This document shows positions 1 through 8,906 of a DNA stretch of 64,000 nucleotides, piece by piece. Below the pieces are notes generated by a model. It did no database searches. It saw only the letters and a list, made by a program, of their open reading frames with translations, and was not told the DNA's origin. This stretch comes from an uncultured Flavobacteriales bacterium (GTDB lineage: Bacteria; Bacteroidota; Bacteroidia; Flavobacteriales; CAJXXR01), in the NCBI GenBank assembly GCA_913063375.1, contig CAJXXR010000018.1, positions 1 to 64,000 of the forward strand, read 5' to 3'. How positions within the stretch are numbered: position 1 is the first letter of the stretch; the number at the start of each line of letters is the position of its first letter. The translations under genes and the position numbers were made by a program.

Positions 1-284
1 CGCATTACCAAAATTTCATTGGTAGAAGGTCTAGCTTCTCTTTTGAAATATCCACCTGGGAATCTTCCCGCAGCAGCAAATTTCTCTCTATAATCTATAG
101 TAAGTGGTAAAAAATCGATACCAGCTTTTGGCTCTTTCGAAGCAACAACTGTAGCTAATAATCTACATTTCCCCATCGAGATCATTACGGAACCATCGGC
201 TTGTCTCGCCAATTTCCCTGTCTCAATTGTAATGACCCTACCGTCAGGCAGTTCAATATTTTGAGTGATTACGTTTAATGACAT
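1..284 (-). CDS. pnp: Polyribonucleotide nucleotidyltransferase, N-terminal part
   Basis: This is the first 94 codons of PNPase; the rest lies beyond the left edge. The enzyme degrades RNA 3' to 5' by phosphorolysis as a trimer, usually with RNase E-type degradosome partners. The visible residues show the first RNase PH-like domain: the segment [20 protein letters not shown] near residues 12-31, then [22 protein letters not shown] near residues 57-78 (broken here as DFLPLTIDY and [13 protein letters not shown]). The ATG at 282-284 gives the usual short N-terminus. It lies downstream of rpsO on the same strand, the classical rpsO-pnp order, but a strong terminator separates them. Confidence 0.95.
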   Translation of the reverse strand, partial: MSLNVITQNIELPDGRVITIETGKLARQADGSVMISMGKCRLLATVVASKEPKAGIDFLPLTIDYREKFAAAGRFPGGYFKREARPSTNEILVM

Positions 285-460
285 ACTTTTTAATTTCTTG
301 TTTTTAGAGCTTCGTTTAAAGCATCTTTAATCCTTTTTGGTGTCCCTGCGACCCCAACATTTTTCTTTGTTTCCTCTTGATCCTAAACGAATGCGCTGAC
401 AAATTCCATTAAAATTGATAGTACAATTTGAGGATGTAATAGCCATTGTTATAAACCAAA

Positions 461-491
461 AAAAAGGCAATTGTAAACAACTGCCTTTTTG
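461..491 (-). terminator. Intrinsic terminator after rpsO
   Basis: Read on the minus strand, a stem formed by AAAAAGGCAGTTG and CAATTGCCTTTTT encloses a TTTA loop and is followed by a run of T. It begins 13 bases after the rpsO stop codon and should separate rpsO from pnp. Confidence 0.85.
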
Positions 492-504
492 AATGTCAAT
501 CTAA

Positions 505-774
505 TTATCGTCTTAAACCAAGTTCTTTAACGATAGCACGGTAACGTGTGATGTCCTTATTTTTCAAGTAATCAAGAAGTCTTCTTCTCTTTCCTACAAG
601 GTTAATCAATGAACGTTGCGTGTTAAAATCTTTTCTGTTTTCTTTCAAATGCCCAGTCAAGTGAGCGATTCTGAATGAGAACATAGCGATTTGACCTTCA
701 GCAGAACCTGTGTTCTTTGCTGACTCACCGTATTTTGCGAAAAATTCGGCTTTCTTTTCAGAGGTTAAATACAT
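505..774 (-). CDS. rpsO: 30S ribosomal protein S15
   Basis: The 89-residue product is full length for S15, which binds the central domain of 16S rRNA early in 30S assembly. The N-terminus MYLTSEKKAEFF and the central pattern TGSAEGQIAMFS, then HLKENRKDF and LVGKRRRLLDYL, are family signatures, and the protein ends in LGLRR. A Bacteroidota-type promoter lies just upstream at 821-850, and the gene ends in its own hairpin terminator. It therefore looks monocistronic, although pnp follows on the same strand. Confidence 0.97.
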   Translation of the reverse strand: MYLTSEKKAEFFAKYGESAKNTGSAEGQIAMFSFRIAHLTGHLKENRKDFNTQRSLINLVGKRRRLLDYLKNKDITRYRAIVKELGLRR

Positions 775-820
775 GATGCAAAATTGTTTTTAAATGTTTG
801 TAATGCTAGTAACCAAGCTG

Positions 821-850
821 CAAAGATAACCTATTATTTTATTCTAACAA
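821..850 (-). promoter_or_regulatory. Promoter of rpsO (Bacteroidota type)
   Basis: On the minus strand the -33 element TTG (848-850) and the -7 element TATCTTTG (821-828) are 19 bases apart, matching the Bacteroidota sigma consensus TTG-N(17-23)-TAnnTTTG. The -33 element overlaps the last codons of accD. The predicted leader of rpsO is about 40 bases. Confidence 0.65.
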
Positions 851-1707
851 GTCTTTTCAGGATAATCATAAGTCATCCTAATGAACTGTGCCATTCTAGC
901 TTTCAGGTCTTTTCTTTCCACAATAAAATCAAGGAAACCATGCTCCATAACAAACTCCGATCTTTGGAATCCTTCTGGTAAATCTTTCCCTATTGTTTCT
1001 TTTACAACACGCGGTCCAGCAAATGCAATCAGTGCTGCTGGCTCTGCAATATTGATATCACCCAACATAGCGAAAGAAGCAGTAATACCTCCAGTTGTAG
1101 GATCCGTTAAGAAAGAAATATAAGGAATTCCCATTTCACTCAATTGCGCTAGTTTGGCTGATGTTTTAGCCATCTGCATCAATGAAAATGCCGCTTCCAT
1201 CATACGAGCACCACCCGATTTTGAAATCATGATGAATGGCAACTTGTGATCCATAGCGTATTGAATTGCTCTTGCAATCTTTTCCCCTACCACAGATCCC
1301 ATAGATCCACCAATAAAGTTAAAGTTCATAGCTGCAATCACTACATCCTTACCTGCTAATGGTCCATAACCAGTAGTTACAGCATCTTTCAATCCTGTTT
1401 TGGCCTGCATGGCAACCAATCTATCTTTGTAAAGCTTCGTATCTTCAAATTCCAAAGGATCTCCAGAAGTTAAATTTACATCTAGTTCTGTGAAAGCCCC
1501 TTCATCGAAAAGAATATCGAAATACTCCTTTGCATTGATACGCTCGTGGTGGTTACAATTACCGCAAACCCACATATTAAGCTCATGTTCTTGTGTATGG
1601 CTAACTACCTTACACTTCGGACATTTGTACCATAAACCTTCAGGAGTCTCCTTCTTGTTTGCAGTATCTGTATTGATATTCTTAGTTCTTCTCTTAAACC
1701 AACCCAT
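844..1707 (-). CDS. accD: Acetyl-CoA carboxylase carboxyltransferase subunit beta
   Basis: AccD pairs with AccA to move the carboxyl group from carboxybiotin to acetyl-CoA, the first step of fatty acid synthesis in the cytoplasm. The N-terminus has the four-cysteine zinc ribbon (YKCPKC, then WVCGNC about 20 residues later). The crotonase-like carboxyltransferase core follows, with [16 protein letters not shown] and [10 protein letters not shown] place the start at the ATG at 1705-1707, giving MGWFKRR, the usual N-terminus; a TTG six codons upstream would begin inside the T-run of a hairpin. It lies downstream of fbaA, with a terminator-like hairpin immediately before its start. Confidence 0.95.
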   Translation of the reverse strand: MGWFKRRTKNINTDTANKKETPEGLWYKCPKCKVVSHTQEHELNMWVCGNCNHHERINAKEYFDILFDEGAFTELDVNLTSGDPLEFEDTKLYKDRLVAMQAKTGLKDAVTTGYGPLAGKDVVIAAMNFNFIGGSMGSVVGEKIARAIQYAMDHKLPFIMISKSGGARMMEAAFSLMQMAKTSAKLAQLSEMGIPYISFLTDPTTGGITASFAMLGDINIAEPAALIAFAGPRVVKETIGKDLPEGFQRSEFVMEHGFLDFIVERKDLKARMAQFIRMTYDYPEKTC

Positions 1708-1724
1708 AGTAAGTCGTATTAGCA

Positions 1725-1752
1725 AAAAAAGCCCCCCTTAAAAGGAAGGCTT
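1725..1752 (-). terminator. Hairpin terminator between fbaA and accD
   Basis: On the minus strand AAGCCTTCC pairs with GGGGGGCTT (two G-T pairs) around a short loop, followed by six or more T. It sits 18 bases after the fbaA stop and its T-run ends 17 bases before the accD ATG. It either ends fbaA transcription, leaving almost no room for an accD promoter, or acts as a partial terminator or attenuator for accD. Confidence 0.75.
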
Positions 1753-1769
1753 AATTATTTTTCAATAAA

Positions 1770-2846
1770 TTAAGATAAAGTATCTACGTTATTCAAGTCT
1801 TTGAAAGACTGCTCCAATCTAGCACGGAAAGTATCCTCACCAGCTCTTAAATATTTTCTTGGATCGTAGTATTTTTTATTCGGTTGGTCATCCCCATCAG
1901 GATTTCCAATCTGTGCCTTCAAATAATCTTGTTTATCAAGAACGTAATCTCTTACCCCTTCAGTAAACGCATATTGAAGATCTGTATCAATATTCATTTT
2001 GATAACTCCATAAGAAATCGCTTCTTCAATCTCTTCAGCAGAAGAACCTGATCCTCCATGGAATACAAAATCAATAGGTCTTGAATCTAATGTATCGTAT
2101 TTGGCATGTACATACTCTTGAGAATCTTTCAAGATAGTAGGTGTCAATTTAACGTTACCTGGCTTATATACTCCGTGTACATTTCCAAAGGCAGCAGCAA
2201 TAGTAAATCTATCTGAAACCTTTTTCAATTCTTCATAAGCATAGGCTACGTGTTCTGGTTGAGTATACAATCTACTCTCATCAACATCCGTATTGTCTAC
2301 ACCGTCTTCCTCACCACCTGTGATTCCCAATTCAATCTCCAAAGTCATACCCATTTTGCTCATGCGCTCTAGGTAAGCTTTACAAATATCAATGTTATCA
2401 ATCAATGATTCCTCAGAAAGATCGATCATGTGTGAGCTATATAATGGCTTACCTGTTTCAGCAAAGAAAGTTTCTCCTGCATCCAATAGACCATCGATCC
2501 ATGGTAACCATTTCTTTTGACAATGATCTGTATGCATTATAACAGTTGCTCCATAAAGCTCAGCCATCATATGAACGTGCTTAGCTCCAGAGATACATCC
2601 TGCAATTGCAGCTTTCTCATCATCGTTATTCATTCCTTTCCCGGCAAAAAATTGCCCTCCACCTTTTGAAAACTGAATGATTACGGGTGCATTCAATCTG
2701 GCAGCACTCTCCATTACAGCATTTACGGTTGAACTAGAGGTAACGTTTACAGCTGGAAGTGCGAAACTTTTATCTTTCGCCAGTTGGAAAATTTCCTGTA
2801 CTTCATCTCCTGCAGCAACTCCTGGTTTTATCATAGTGGTCTTCAT
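1770..2846 (-). CDS. fbaA: Class II fructose-bisphosphate aldolase
   Basis: The 358-residue enzyme is the long, E. coli FbaA-like class II type. It cleaves fructose 1,6-bisphosphate to dihydroxyacetone phosphate and glyceraldehyde 3-phosphate with a zinc ion in glycolysis and gluconeogenesis. Zinc-binding and active-site segments are visible: VIMHTDHCQKKWLPW near residue 107, LEIELGITGGEEDGVDN near 170-186, AFGNVHGVYKPGN near 220-232 and FVFHGGSGSS near 262-271. A Bacteroidota promoter lies just upstream and a hairpin terminator follows the stop codon, so the gene may be its own transcription unit. Confidence 0.96.
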   Translation of the reverse strand: MKTTMIKPGVAAGDEVQEIFQLAKDKSFALPAVNVTSSSTVNAVMESAARLNAPVIIQFSKGGGQFFAGKGMNNDDEKAAIAGCISGAKHVHMMAELYGATVIMHTDHCQKKWLPWIDGLLDAGETFFAETGKPLYSSHMIDLSEESLIDNIDICKAYLERMSKMGMTLEIELGITGGEEDGVDNTDVDESRLYTQPEHVAYAYEELKKVSDRFTIAAAFGNVHGVYKPGNVKLTPTILKDSQEYVHAKYDTLDSRPIDFVFHGGSGSSAEEIEEAISYGVIKMNIDTDLQYAFTEGVRDYVLDKQDYLKAQIGNPDGDDQPNKKYYDPRKYLRAGEDTFRARLEQSFKDLNNVDTLS

Positions 2847-2868
2847 CGTAATTTTTTGATAATCTATG

Positions 2869-2901
2869 CAAATCTAACAATTTATATTTTACTTTTCCGA
2901 A
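2869..2901 (-). promoter_or_regulatory. Promoter of fbaA
   Basis: On the minus strand a -7 element TAGATTTG (2869-2876) fits TAnnTTTG, with a TTC at 2899-2901 in the -33 place, 22 bases away. The start codon lies 22 bases downstream of the -7 element, so the leader is short. Confidence 0.5.
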
Positions 2902-2987
2902 CAGTTAAATAAAATCGCTTATTTTCTCTTTTTCTGTGGAATTTTTCAACTCTAAATATCGCTAGATTGGTCGTTTATAGCTTTCTG

Positions 2988-3965
2988 TTAAAATATTAAT
3001 GTATTTAAAAAATTCATCAAATCAATTAATTTTTTGAATTTTTGATCTTGAATTCCCCATTCTCCCTCGGAGAAACAATGTACCTCAATTTCCGATGTAT
3101 CCTGTACTTCTATACCCGCCTTCGCCATCGCCTGACTAGTCCAGAAAATCAGTTTTTTATCCCCCGTTAATTTAAGACTTCTACTACCTTTTGAAAAATC
3201 GAATTCAAAATGACCATCCTCACCATTGAAGCGGATAAACTCATCATCAAAATAACGATTGAAATGACCATCTAATATCAATTGTTCAGACAAACCAAAA
3301 TTATAGCTTCCATCTCCCGCCAATAGCAGGGTCTTCTGAGCGAATCTCCAAGCCAAATCTAAATCATGGGTAGAATAGATAATCATTTTATTCTCCTGCT
3401 TTGCCAATCTATTCAATAATGAGAATAAATCCACCTTGGAAGGATAATCCAAAAATGCAGAAGGTTCATCTAATAAGATCAATGGGGTATCCTGACACAA
3501 CGCTCTGGCAATTTGAACCTTTTGAAATTCACCATCACTCAGCTGATTGAGGTCCCTGGTTTTCAGTTCCTGAATATGTAATTTGACAAAGGCATCCTCT
3601 ACCATTTTTCTATCCAGCTCCTTCAACCTACCGTGAAAAGACAAATAAGGCAACCTTCCTAGTGCAGCATAATCGAAGGCTTTCAAATAAGGTATATCAA
3701 CACGAGTTGTAGGAATCCAGGCAATTTTCTTCGCCAAATCTTGTTGTGCTATTCCTCGAATGGCTTTCCCATTCCATAAAACAGCATCCAAACAAGCTTC
3801 CATCTTTCCAGATATTGCTTTCAAGAGAGAAGACTTACCTACCCCATTCCGACCAAGTAATACCAGATTTTCACCCGGCTTCAATTCCATCTCTAAACCT
3901 GAAATCAATTTCCGCTTGACACCTTTAATATCAAAACTAATATGTAGATCATTTAAATGTAACAT
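2988..3965 (-). CDS. ABC transporter ATPase of a FecE/BtuD-type importer
   Basis: This is the cytoplasmic ATPase of a type II metal-chelate or corrinoid importer, last gene of a five-gene operon and one base downstream of the permease gene. It has a Walker A motif GRNGVGKSS near residue 38, signature LSDGEFQKVQIARAL near 142-156, Walker B LILLDEPSAF near 162-171 and the H-loop histidine in YSTHDLDLA near 198-206. At 325 residues it is about 65-70 longer than typical FecE/BtuD proteins. The extra C-terminal part, after about residue 255, has no recognisable motif. The substrate is not given by the sequence; corrinoid is inferred from the neighbours. Confidence 0.88.
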   Translation of the reverse strand: MLHLNDLHISFDIKGVKRKLISGLEMELKPGENLVLLGRNGVGKSSLLKAISGKMEACLDAVLWNGKAIRGIAQQDLAKKIAWIPTTRVDIPYLKAFDYAALGRLPYLSFHGRLKELDRKMVEDAFVKLHIQELKTRDLNQLSDGEFQKVQIARALCQDTPLILLDEPSAFLDYPSKVDLFSLLNRLAKQENKMIIYSTHDLDLAWRFAQKTLLLAGDGSYNFGLSEQLILDGHFNRYFDDEFIRFNGEDGHFEFDFSKGSRSLKLTGDKKLIFWTSQAMAKAGIEVQDTSEIEVHCFSEGEWGIQDQKFKKLIDLMNFLNTLIF

Positions 3966-3966
3966 A

Positions 3967-4992
3967 TCATTTCATTTGATAATTTTTGAACAACAAGTAA
4001 ATGATAGTAGGTGCACCCACAATAGATGCAATGGTATTGAGTGGTAAAATAGAATCTCCAAATGGGTTTTGACTGATCAGATCGAATAATAAGGCCAAAG
4101 CTCCTCCCGAAAGGAAACACAAAGGCAATAACCATCTATGTCCGGCATATCCATAAGCTAAACGCACAAAATGTGGCACTGCCAATCCTAAGAATGCTAC
4201 AGGCCCACAATAGGCAGTTGTCAAACCAACCAATAAACCAGTAGCAACCATAATAATGGTTCTACTTCTTCGTATAGATATTCCTAAACTTTCTGCTTCT
4301 TCTCTACCCAAATAAAAGGCATCTAATGCCCGTACCTGACTATATGCCAATACTAAGCCCAATAGCGTTAAAGGAATGATTATTTTAAGGGATGTCCAAT
4401 CTGTTTTCCCGAAGGTACCCATACCCCAAACTACAAATTGCTTAACGATATCTGCATCTGCCCAAAACTGAAGTAAACTTACCAAGGCTGTAACAAAGTA
4501 ACTGAGCATCAAGCCCAACAATAACAATGAAATATCACTTTTAAATCGGATAGATAGAAAACCTATCAGCAACAATATAGATACGGCTCCTCCAAATGCA
4601 GAAAATACCATTCCTACATTTTGGAACGCCTCTGGCATATTCAGCATCCACGAAGACTGCATGCCCATTAAAAAGATGGCAACACCCAAACTTGCACCTG
4701 AACCAATTCCTAAAACATATGGACCTGCCAATGGGTTTTTAAAATAGCTCTGCATCAATAAGCCGCCAACTGCTAAGGCGCCACCACCAAAAAGTGCGGT
4801 CAATGCCTTTGGCAATCTATAATCCCATATTATCAACTGATGCGATTTGGAGACCCCAGCTGCGTCATTCCCAAATAAGCTTAAAAGCTCATCCCAAGAA
4901 ATTGCTACAGATCCCCATTTGATATCGGCAATAAATAAGGCCAGAATCAACAGGACTAAGGTTCCTAATTTTATGAAGGCTGTTTTATTCAA
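3967..4992 (-). CDS. FecCD/BtuC-family importer permease
   Basis: The protein forms the inner-membrane channel of a type II ABC importer for iron chelates or vitamin B12. It is 341 residues with about ten hydrophobic segments. The family-typical segments are DYRLPKALTALFGGGALAVGG near residue 57 (first half DYRLPKALTA), NPLAGPYVLGIGSGASLG near 88-105 and the coupling-helix region GPVAFLGLAVPH near 262-273. The start codon directly abuts the stop codon of the binding-protein gene, which indicates translational coupling. No residue pattern visible to me separates iron from corrinoid specificity. Confidence 0.9.
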   Translation of the reverse strand: MNKTAFIKLGTLVLLILALFIADIKWGSVAISWDELLSLFGNDAAGVSKSHQLIIWDYRLPKALTALFGGGALAVGGLLMQSYFKNPLAGPYVLGIGSGASLGVAIFLMGMQSSWMLNMPEAFQNVGMVFSAFGGAVSILLLIGFLSIRFKSDISLLLLGLMLSYFVTALVSLLQFWADADIVKQFVVWGMGTFGKTDWTSLKIIIPLTLLGLVLAYSQVRALDAFYLGREEAESLGISIRRSRTIIMVATGLLVGLTTAYCGPVAFLGLAVPHFVRLAYGYAGHRWLLPLCFLSGGALALLFDLISQNPFGDSILPLNTIASIVGAPTIIYLLFKNYQMK

Positions 4993-6141
4993 TTATTTTA
5001 GTGCTTGATAAAATACTTTTTCATGATTGGGTACTAATTCTGGATACGCAATAGCCACCAAATCTTTTAAAATTAAATCCGGATGCAAAGAACCCATTTC
5101 CCAAAAATCATTTCCAAAATTGGTTCTTGTTCGCTTATGCGTATTAAAGATAGTACGTTCTTTAAATGCTTTAAAATTGGTCATCCTAGGATCTAGCGCA
5201 GCTAAATCCTCATAACTCGTATAAGTTCCCGAATTTAACCATAAATCTGCATCCAAAGCCTTATCCAATATAACTTCTATACTCAAGGATTGGTTTCCCT
5301 CTCCTTCTGCGTCCTTCCAAATATAGTCCAATCCAGCATCCTTAAAAAATTGAGCCGTGAAACTATTGGACATTGGCAAATACCAGGCATCAAAAAATGG
5401 CGCATTACAAAAAACTGTTTTTCGTCCTTCCTCCTTCAATATTAAAGACGCTCTCAGCTCCTTATAATCCTGTGAAATTTGTGAATAAATACTATCAGCT
5501 TTAGCTTCCTGACCTATAAACAGTGCAAAAACTTTGATCCATTCAGCTTTACCCAATGGATGATTCTCTAGGTATTCTGTGCAAAAAATTACGGGGATGT
5601 CGGCTTTTGCTATCTTATCAAAATGATTATCCTGCTCATCAATATTATAGGTGAAAAGACCATCTGGATTCATCTCCAGAACCTTTTCCAAATTAAGCTG
5701 ATTGTTCATGCTCAATTCCAATAATTCGCCCTTTTCAAAAACAGTAGAAATCTCATCCAGATAATGATGTTTTACAGCATCAATTCCTTTAATATGTGTA
5801 AGACCTCCCAATTCATAAAAGGCCCTCGTATATACACAGGATAAGCTAGCTATATTTTGTAAGGGCACCTGAATCTTATGCAGACCACTAGGAATTTTCA
5901 GCTCATCTTTGGCTGATTTATAAAGTGCATATTTTTCAGACTTCCCTCCTTTCCCAATCAAGGTCAATGTTGTATAGTCTGGAAATTCTCTTATTTCAAA
6001 ATGACTGGCAAATTCATTTTTCAGTAATATTGATGCCTCATTTACAGTCTCTACAGATTGATATTCTGAAGAAACACTATCTGTACAGCTAACTAGACAT
6101 ATCTGAAGAAGTGCTAGCAGGGTAAGCAATTGAATTCTCAT
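4993..6141 (-). CDS. Substrate-binding lipoprotein of a FecB/BtuF-type importer
   Basis: This 382-residue periplasmic protein has a lipoprotein signal ending at VSC (about residue 19). It has the two-lobed arrangement of periplasmic-binding family 2: a first lobe with IASLSCVYTRAFYELGG near residue 97 and a long linker helix before the second lobe. The C-terminal region contains NDFWEMGSLHPDLILKDL, typical of BtuF/FecB relatives. It overlaps the upstream propeller gene by four bases and is followed immediately by the permease gene. Family placement is good; the ligand is unknown. Confidence 0.85.
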   Translation of the reverse strand: MRIQLLTLLALLQICLVSCTDSVSSEYQSVETVNEASILLKNEFASHFEIREFPDYTTLTLIGKGGKSEKYALYKSAKDELKIPSGLHKIQVPLQNIASLSCVYTRAFYELGGLTHIKGIDAVKHHYLDEISTVFEKGELLELSMNNQLNLEKVLEMNPDGLFTYNIDEQDNHFDKIAKADIPVIFCTEYLENHPLGKAEWIKVFALFIGQEAKADSIYSQISQDYKELRASLILKEEGRKTVFCNAPFFDAWYLPMSNSFTAQFFKDAGLDYIWKDAEGEGNQSLSIEVILDKALDADLWLNSGTYTSYEDLAALDPRMTNFKAFKERTIFNTHKRTRTNFGNDFWEMGSLHPDLILKDLVAIAYPELVPNHEKVFYQALK

Positions 6142-7205
6142 AAATTATGCTCTAAATAAATTTCACCTGGAATAATAGACAATTGAACAGAATCTAAAAG
6201 GTTGCCTTCAAAATTATAGCGAAGAAGATCTCCCTTGCTTATGAAATCTTTGGCATCAACTAAATAAAATTCCGATCTCAATGCATCCATATTAAATCCA
6301 TAACTATTCTTGTTACTAACAGCCTTGATCAAGGTTTCTGTTTGGCTTGCAATATCAAAACTATAAATCCCTTCCTTAAAATAGTATACTTGGTTTTTGG
6401 AACCGCTAAAAGATAAAAAGCTCGCCTTCCCGGTGATTTCTTTTACAGTGGATTCAAAATCCGCTAATTCAATGATCCAAATTTTGGATTGCAATTCGGA
6501 ATTAGATAATAAGGCTAGCTTTTCATTCGCTACTAATTTGATACCATCAATATCTTGACCTATCGATAGACTATCCACCTTCTCTCCTAAATTGTTCAGT
6601 TTGAAGAGTATATTTTTCGCTATACTATCCGTTTCTCCGAATCGTTTTTGAGCTATATAAAGATGCTCCTCATGCCATAGAATATCCTCTGTCCATTCCT
6701 TAAAATATGCAAAAGTATCTATTTGAGATCTTTCCTTATTAATCTTTAGAATCTGTTTTCCATACAAGGAACTTATATAGACATTCCCGTCCTCATCTTC
6801 CGTAGTATAACGAGGGCTATCGATACTATTAAATTCGTGGATAACGTTCATTTGAAAATCACAAAAAACAACGCTGTTGGAATTATTAACCGTCAGACAA
6901 TAATCATATTTACCCTTACGAATAGATTGTGGTACATCTCCAAGTGGGTAGTCATTTTTGGCATCAAAAAGGTGATTATAAGCCTTTGAAGATTCTGGTT
7001 CATAAAAACTTAAAGAACCATTTCCCCAAGTAAAATTCCCCTCATTAATGATAAATACACCATTGGTGAAATCGGAAATAGAATCCGTATTGCTATCTCC
7101 AGTTTGTGGACCAATATCATCCGGCTGACAGGCCGTTCCAAATAATAGAACTAAGCAAGAGACACTGAGTATTGCGGCCTTTGAAATCAAGCTTTGAAAC
7201 TTCAT
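6138..7205 (-). CDS. YncE/DUF5074-like beta-propeller lipoprotein
   Basis: The 355-residue product has a signal peptide and lipobox (LFGTAC, Cys about residue 26). The NDSISDFTNGVFIINEGNF region (in part NGVFIINEGNFTWGNGSLS) is typical of the DUF5074/YncE-like propellers of Bacteroidota, and short beta-rich repeats follow. Bacteroides BtuG, a surface corrinoid-binding lipoprotein, is also a beta-propeller. The position next to BtuCDF-like genes makes a ligand-capturing role plausible. This is inference; no ligand-binding residue can be pointed to. The gene starts at the base after the upstream stop codon and overlaps the next gene by four bases. Confidence 0.7.
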   Translation of the reverse strand: MKFQSLISKAAILSVSCLVLLFGTACQPDDIGPQTGDSNTDSISDFTNGVFIINEGNFTWGNGSLSFYEPESSKAYNHLFDAKNDYPLGDVPQSIRKGKYDYCLTVNNSNSVVFCDFQMNVIHEFNSIDSPRYTTEDEDGNVYISSLYGKQILKINKERSQIDTFAYFKEWTEDILWHEEHLYIAQKRFGETDSIAKNILFKLNNLGEKVDSLSIGQDIDGIKLVANEKLALLSNSELQSKIWIIELADFESTVKEITGKASFLSFSGSKNQVYYFKEGIYSFDIASQTETLIKAVSNKNSYGFNMDALRSEFYLVDAKDFISKGDLLRYNFEGNLLDSVQLSIIPGEIYLEHNL

Positions 7206-8825
7206 TTATTTCGATTTTTTTACGTTCTTCAAAGAAAGTAAATTAAGGGCATTCCCACCCAATCCAGTAGTACCTTTTGCAGAAAATCTATAGACCTCAT
7301 CATAAAATAGAGGCACTACTACTGCTTGATCAAGGACCATTCTATTCATCTTACGATACATAGCTTTTCTTTTTTCGAAATTTGTTTCGGCATAAGAACG
7401 TTGGTAAAGCTGGTCGAATTCTTTTCTTTCGAAATGCGTATAATTAGGGCCATTTGGAGCAAAATTCTCAGAATAAAAAAGTGAAAGATAGTTTTCAGCA
7501 TCTGGATAATCAGCTATCCATGAAGCTCTGAAAAATGACACCTTTTGTGCTGAGATCAATTGGCGTAAAGTACTTGGAGGATGCACTTCAATATCCAAAT
7601 TGATCCCTGCTTCCCTCAGGCTAAATTGGATATATTCACACAAATCCAAATAACTATTATTAGTATGTAAAACAATGGTAGGACTTCCTTGTCCATTATA
7701 ATCCGCCAATTGTAGATAATGGGCTACGGAATCTGTATTAAAGCTAAAATGACCCGTTTTTTCAAAAGAAGGCAATCCATTCGGTATCATACCATCTTCT
7801 GCAGCTGTTCCAATCCCATTTCGCAGATATCGAATCATCTTATCTCTATCGAAAGCAAAATTCACAGCTCTTCTAAAATGTACATTATTATAGGGATAAG
7901 TAGATTTCTCCTGATCCACCATAAAACCTAGATACTCTGTATTGAGGTAATTCTGCTTCAATAATTGAATATCACCCTGGTATTTCTCTCTAAGTTGACC
8001 ATCGAAATCCAAAACTTCATCTTTATAACTGGCATCAATTCCGGAAATAAAATCCAAATCGCCTTTTACAAATTCTAAAAATGCCGAAAATTTATCTGGA
8101 ATAAATCGGATAGCCACCGATTCCAAATGTGGTAATCTCTCCCCATTTGAAAATTCAAAATAATCACTATTCTTCCGAAGCACTAGTTTCACCCTATCCA
8201 CCCATAACTTGTAGTAAAAAGGACCTGTACCAATAGCATGATCGAAATAGGTTTTCCCATAATGGGCATAGGCATCTTTAGACAGTATGCTACAATACTG
8301 CATCGTCAATAAACCTAAAAAAGCAGGGAATGGTTTTTCCAATTTAATTTCAATAGTATGCGGATCCAAGGCCTGAATACCGCCTTTTTGTACATTGGAC
8401 AAAGTCCAAGAACCCGGAGCCGCCAAAGAATTACTTCTTAATCTTTCCAGACTAAAAACAACGTCTTTAGCTGTCATCAACCTAGCTTGCTTAGCGGTAA
8501 AAAAGGAATTAGCATGGAAATATACATCTTCCCTTAGGTTAAATGTATAACGCAACCCTGTACTATCTACCCGCCAAGATTCTGCCAAGGCCGGCACAAC
8601 ATTCAGTGAATCATCCAACTGCACCAAACTATTGTACAACTGATTACACACCCAAATATGCGCTTGATTTTTAGCAAATCCCGGATCCAAAGAAGTGATA
8701 CCGGCAGCCTCATTATAGCGGAATATATCTGCATCTGAAAAGTTCTTTTCAGGTCGCTGAGAACAACCTATGAAAACAAAGATTGAATTCAGTAGAACAA
8801 AAATTATGGAATAGGCCTTATTCAT
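7206..8825 (-). CDS. Oligopeptide-type ABC binding lipoprotein (SBP family 5)
   Basis: This 539-residue protein resembles DppA/OppA-type periplasmic binding proteins. It has a lipoprotein signal with IGCSQ near residue 21, then SLDPGFAKNQAHIWVCNQLY near residues 45-64, SWRVDSTGLRYTFNLREDV near residue 85 and the family signature IGTGPFYYKLW near residue 197. It is the first gene of the five-gene uptake operon, yet no DppB/DppC permease genes accompany it. It may work with the FecCD permease downstream, with a permease elsewhere, or as an accessory or surface protein. It is divergent from mtaB, 81 bases away. Confidence 0.82.
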   Translation of the reverse strand: MNKAYSIIFVLLNSIFVFIGCSQRPEKNFSDADIFRYNEAAGITSLDPGFAKNQAHIWVCNQLYNSLVQLDDSLNVVPALAESWRVDSTGLRYTFNLREDVYFHANSFFTAKQARLMTAKDVVFSLERLRSNSLAAPGSWTLSNVQKGGIQALDPHTIEIKLEKPFPAFLGLLTMQYCSILSKDAYAHYGKTYFDHAIGTGPFYYKLWVDRVKLVLRKNSDYFEFSNGERLPHLESVAIRFIPDKFSAFLEFVKGDLDFISGIDASYKDEVLDFDGQLREKYQGDIQLLKQNYLNTEYLGFMVDQEKSTYPYNNVHFRRAVNFAFDRDKMIRYLRNGIGTAAEDGMIPNGLPSFEKTGHFSFNTDSVAHYLQLADYNGQGSPTIVLHTNNSYLDLCEYIQFSLREAGINLDIEVHPPSTLRQLISAQKVSFFRASWIADYPDAENYLSLFYSENFAPNGPNYTHFERKEFDQLYQRSYAETNFEKRKAMYRKMNRMVLDQAVVVPLFYDEVYRFSAKGTTGLGGNALNLLSLKNVKKSK

Positions 8826-8906
8826 TCATCATCTATAAAAAAATTGACGTAAATTGCGGGCCTAAAAATACGCTCAATTTTTTGAGTTTCAAAGCATAAA
8901 GACAAG

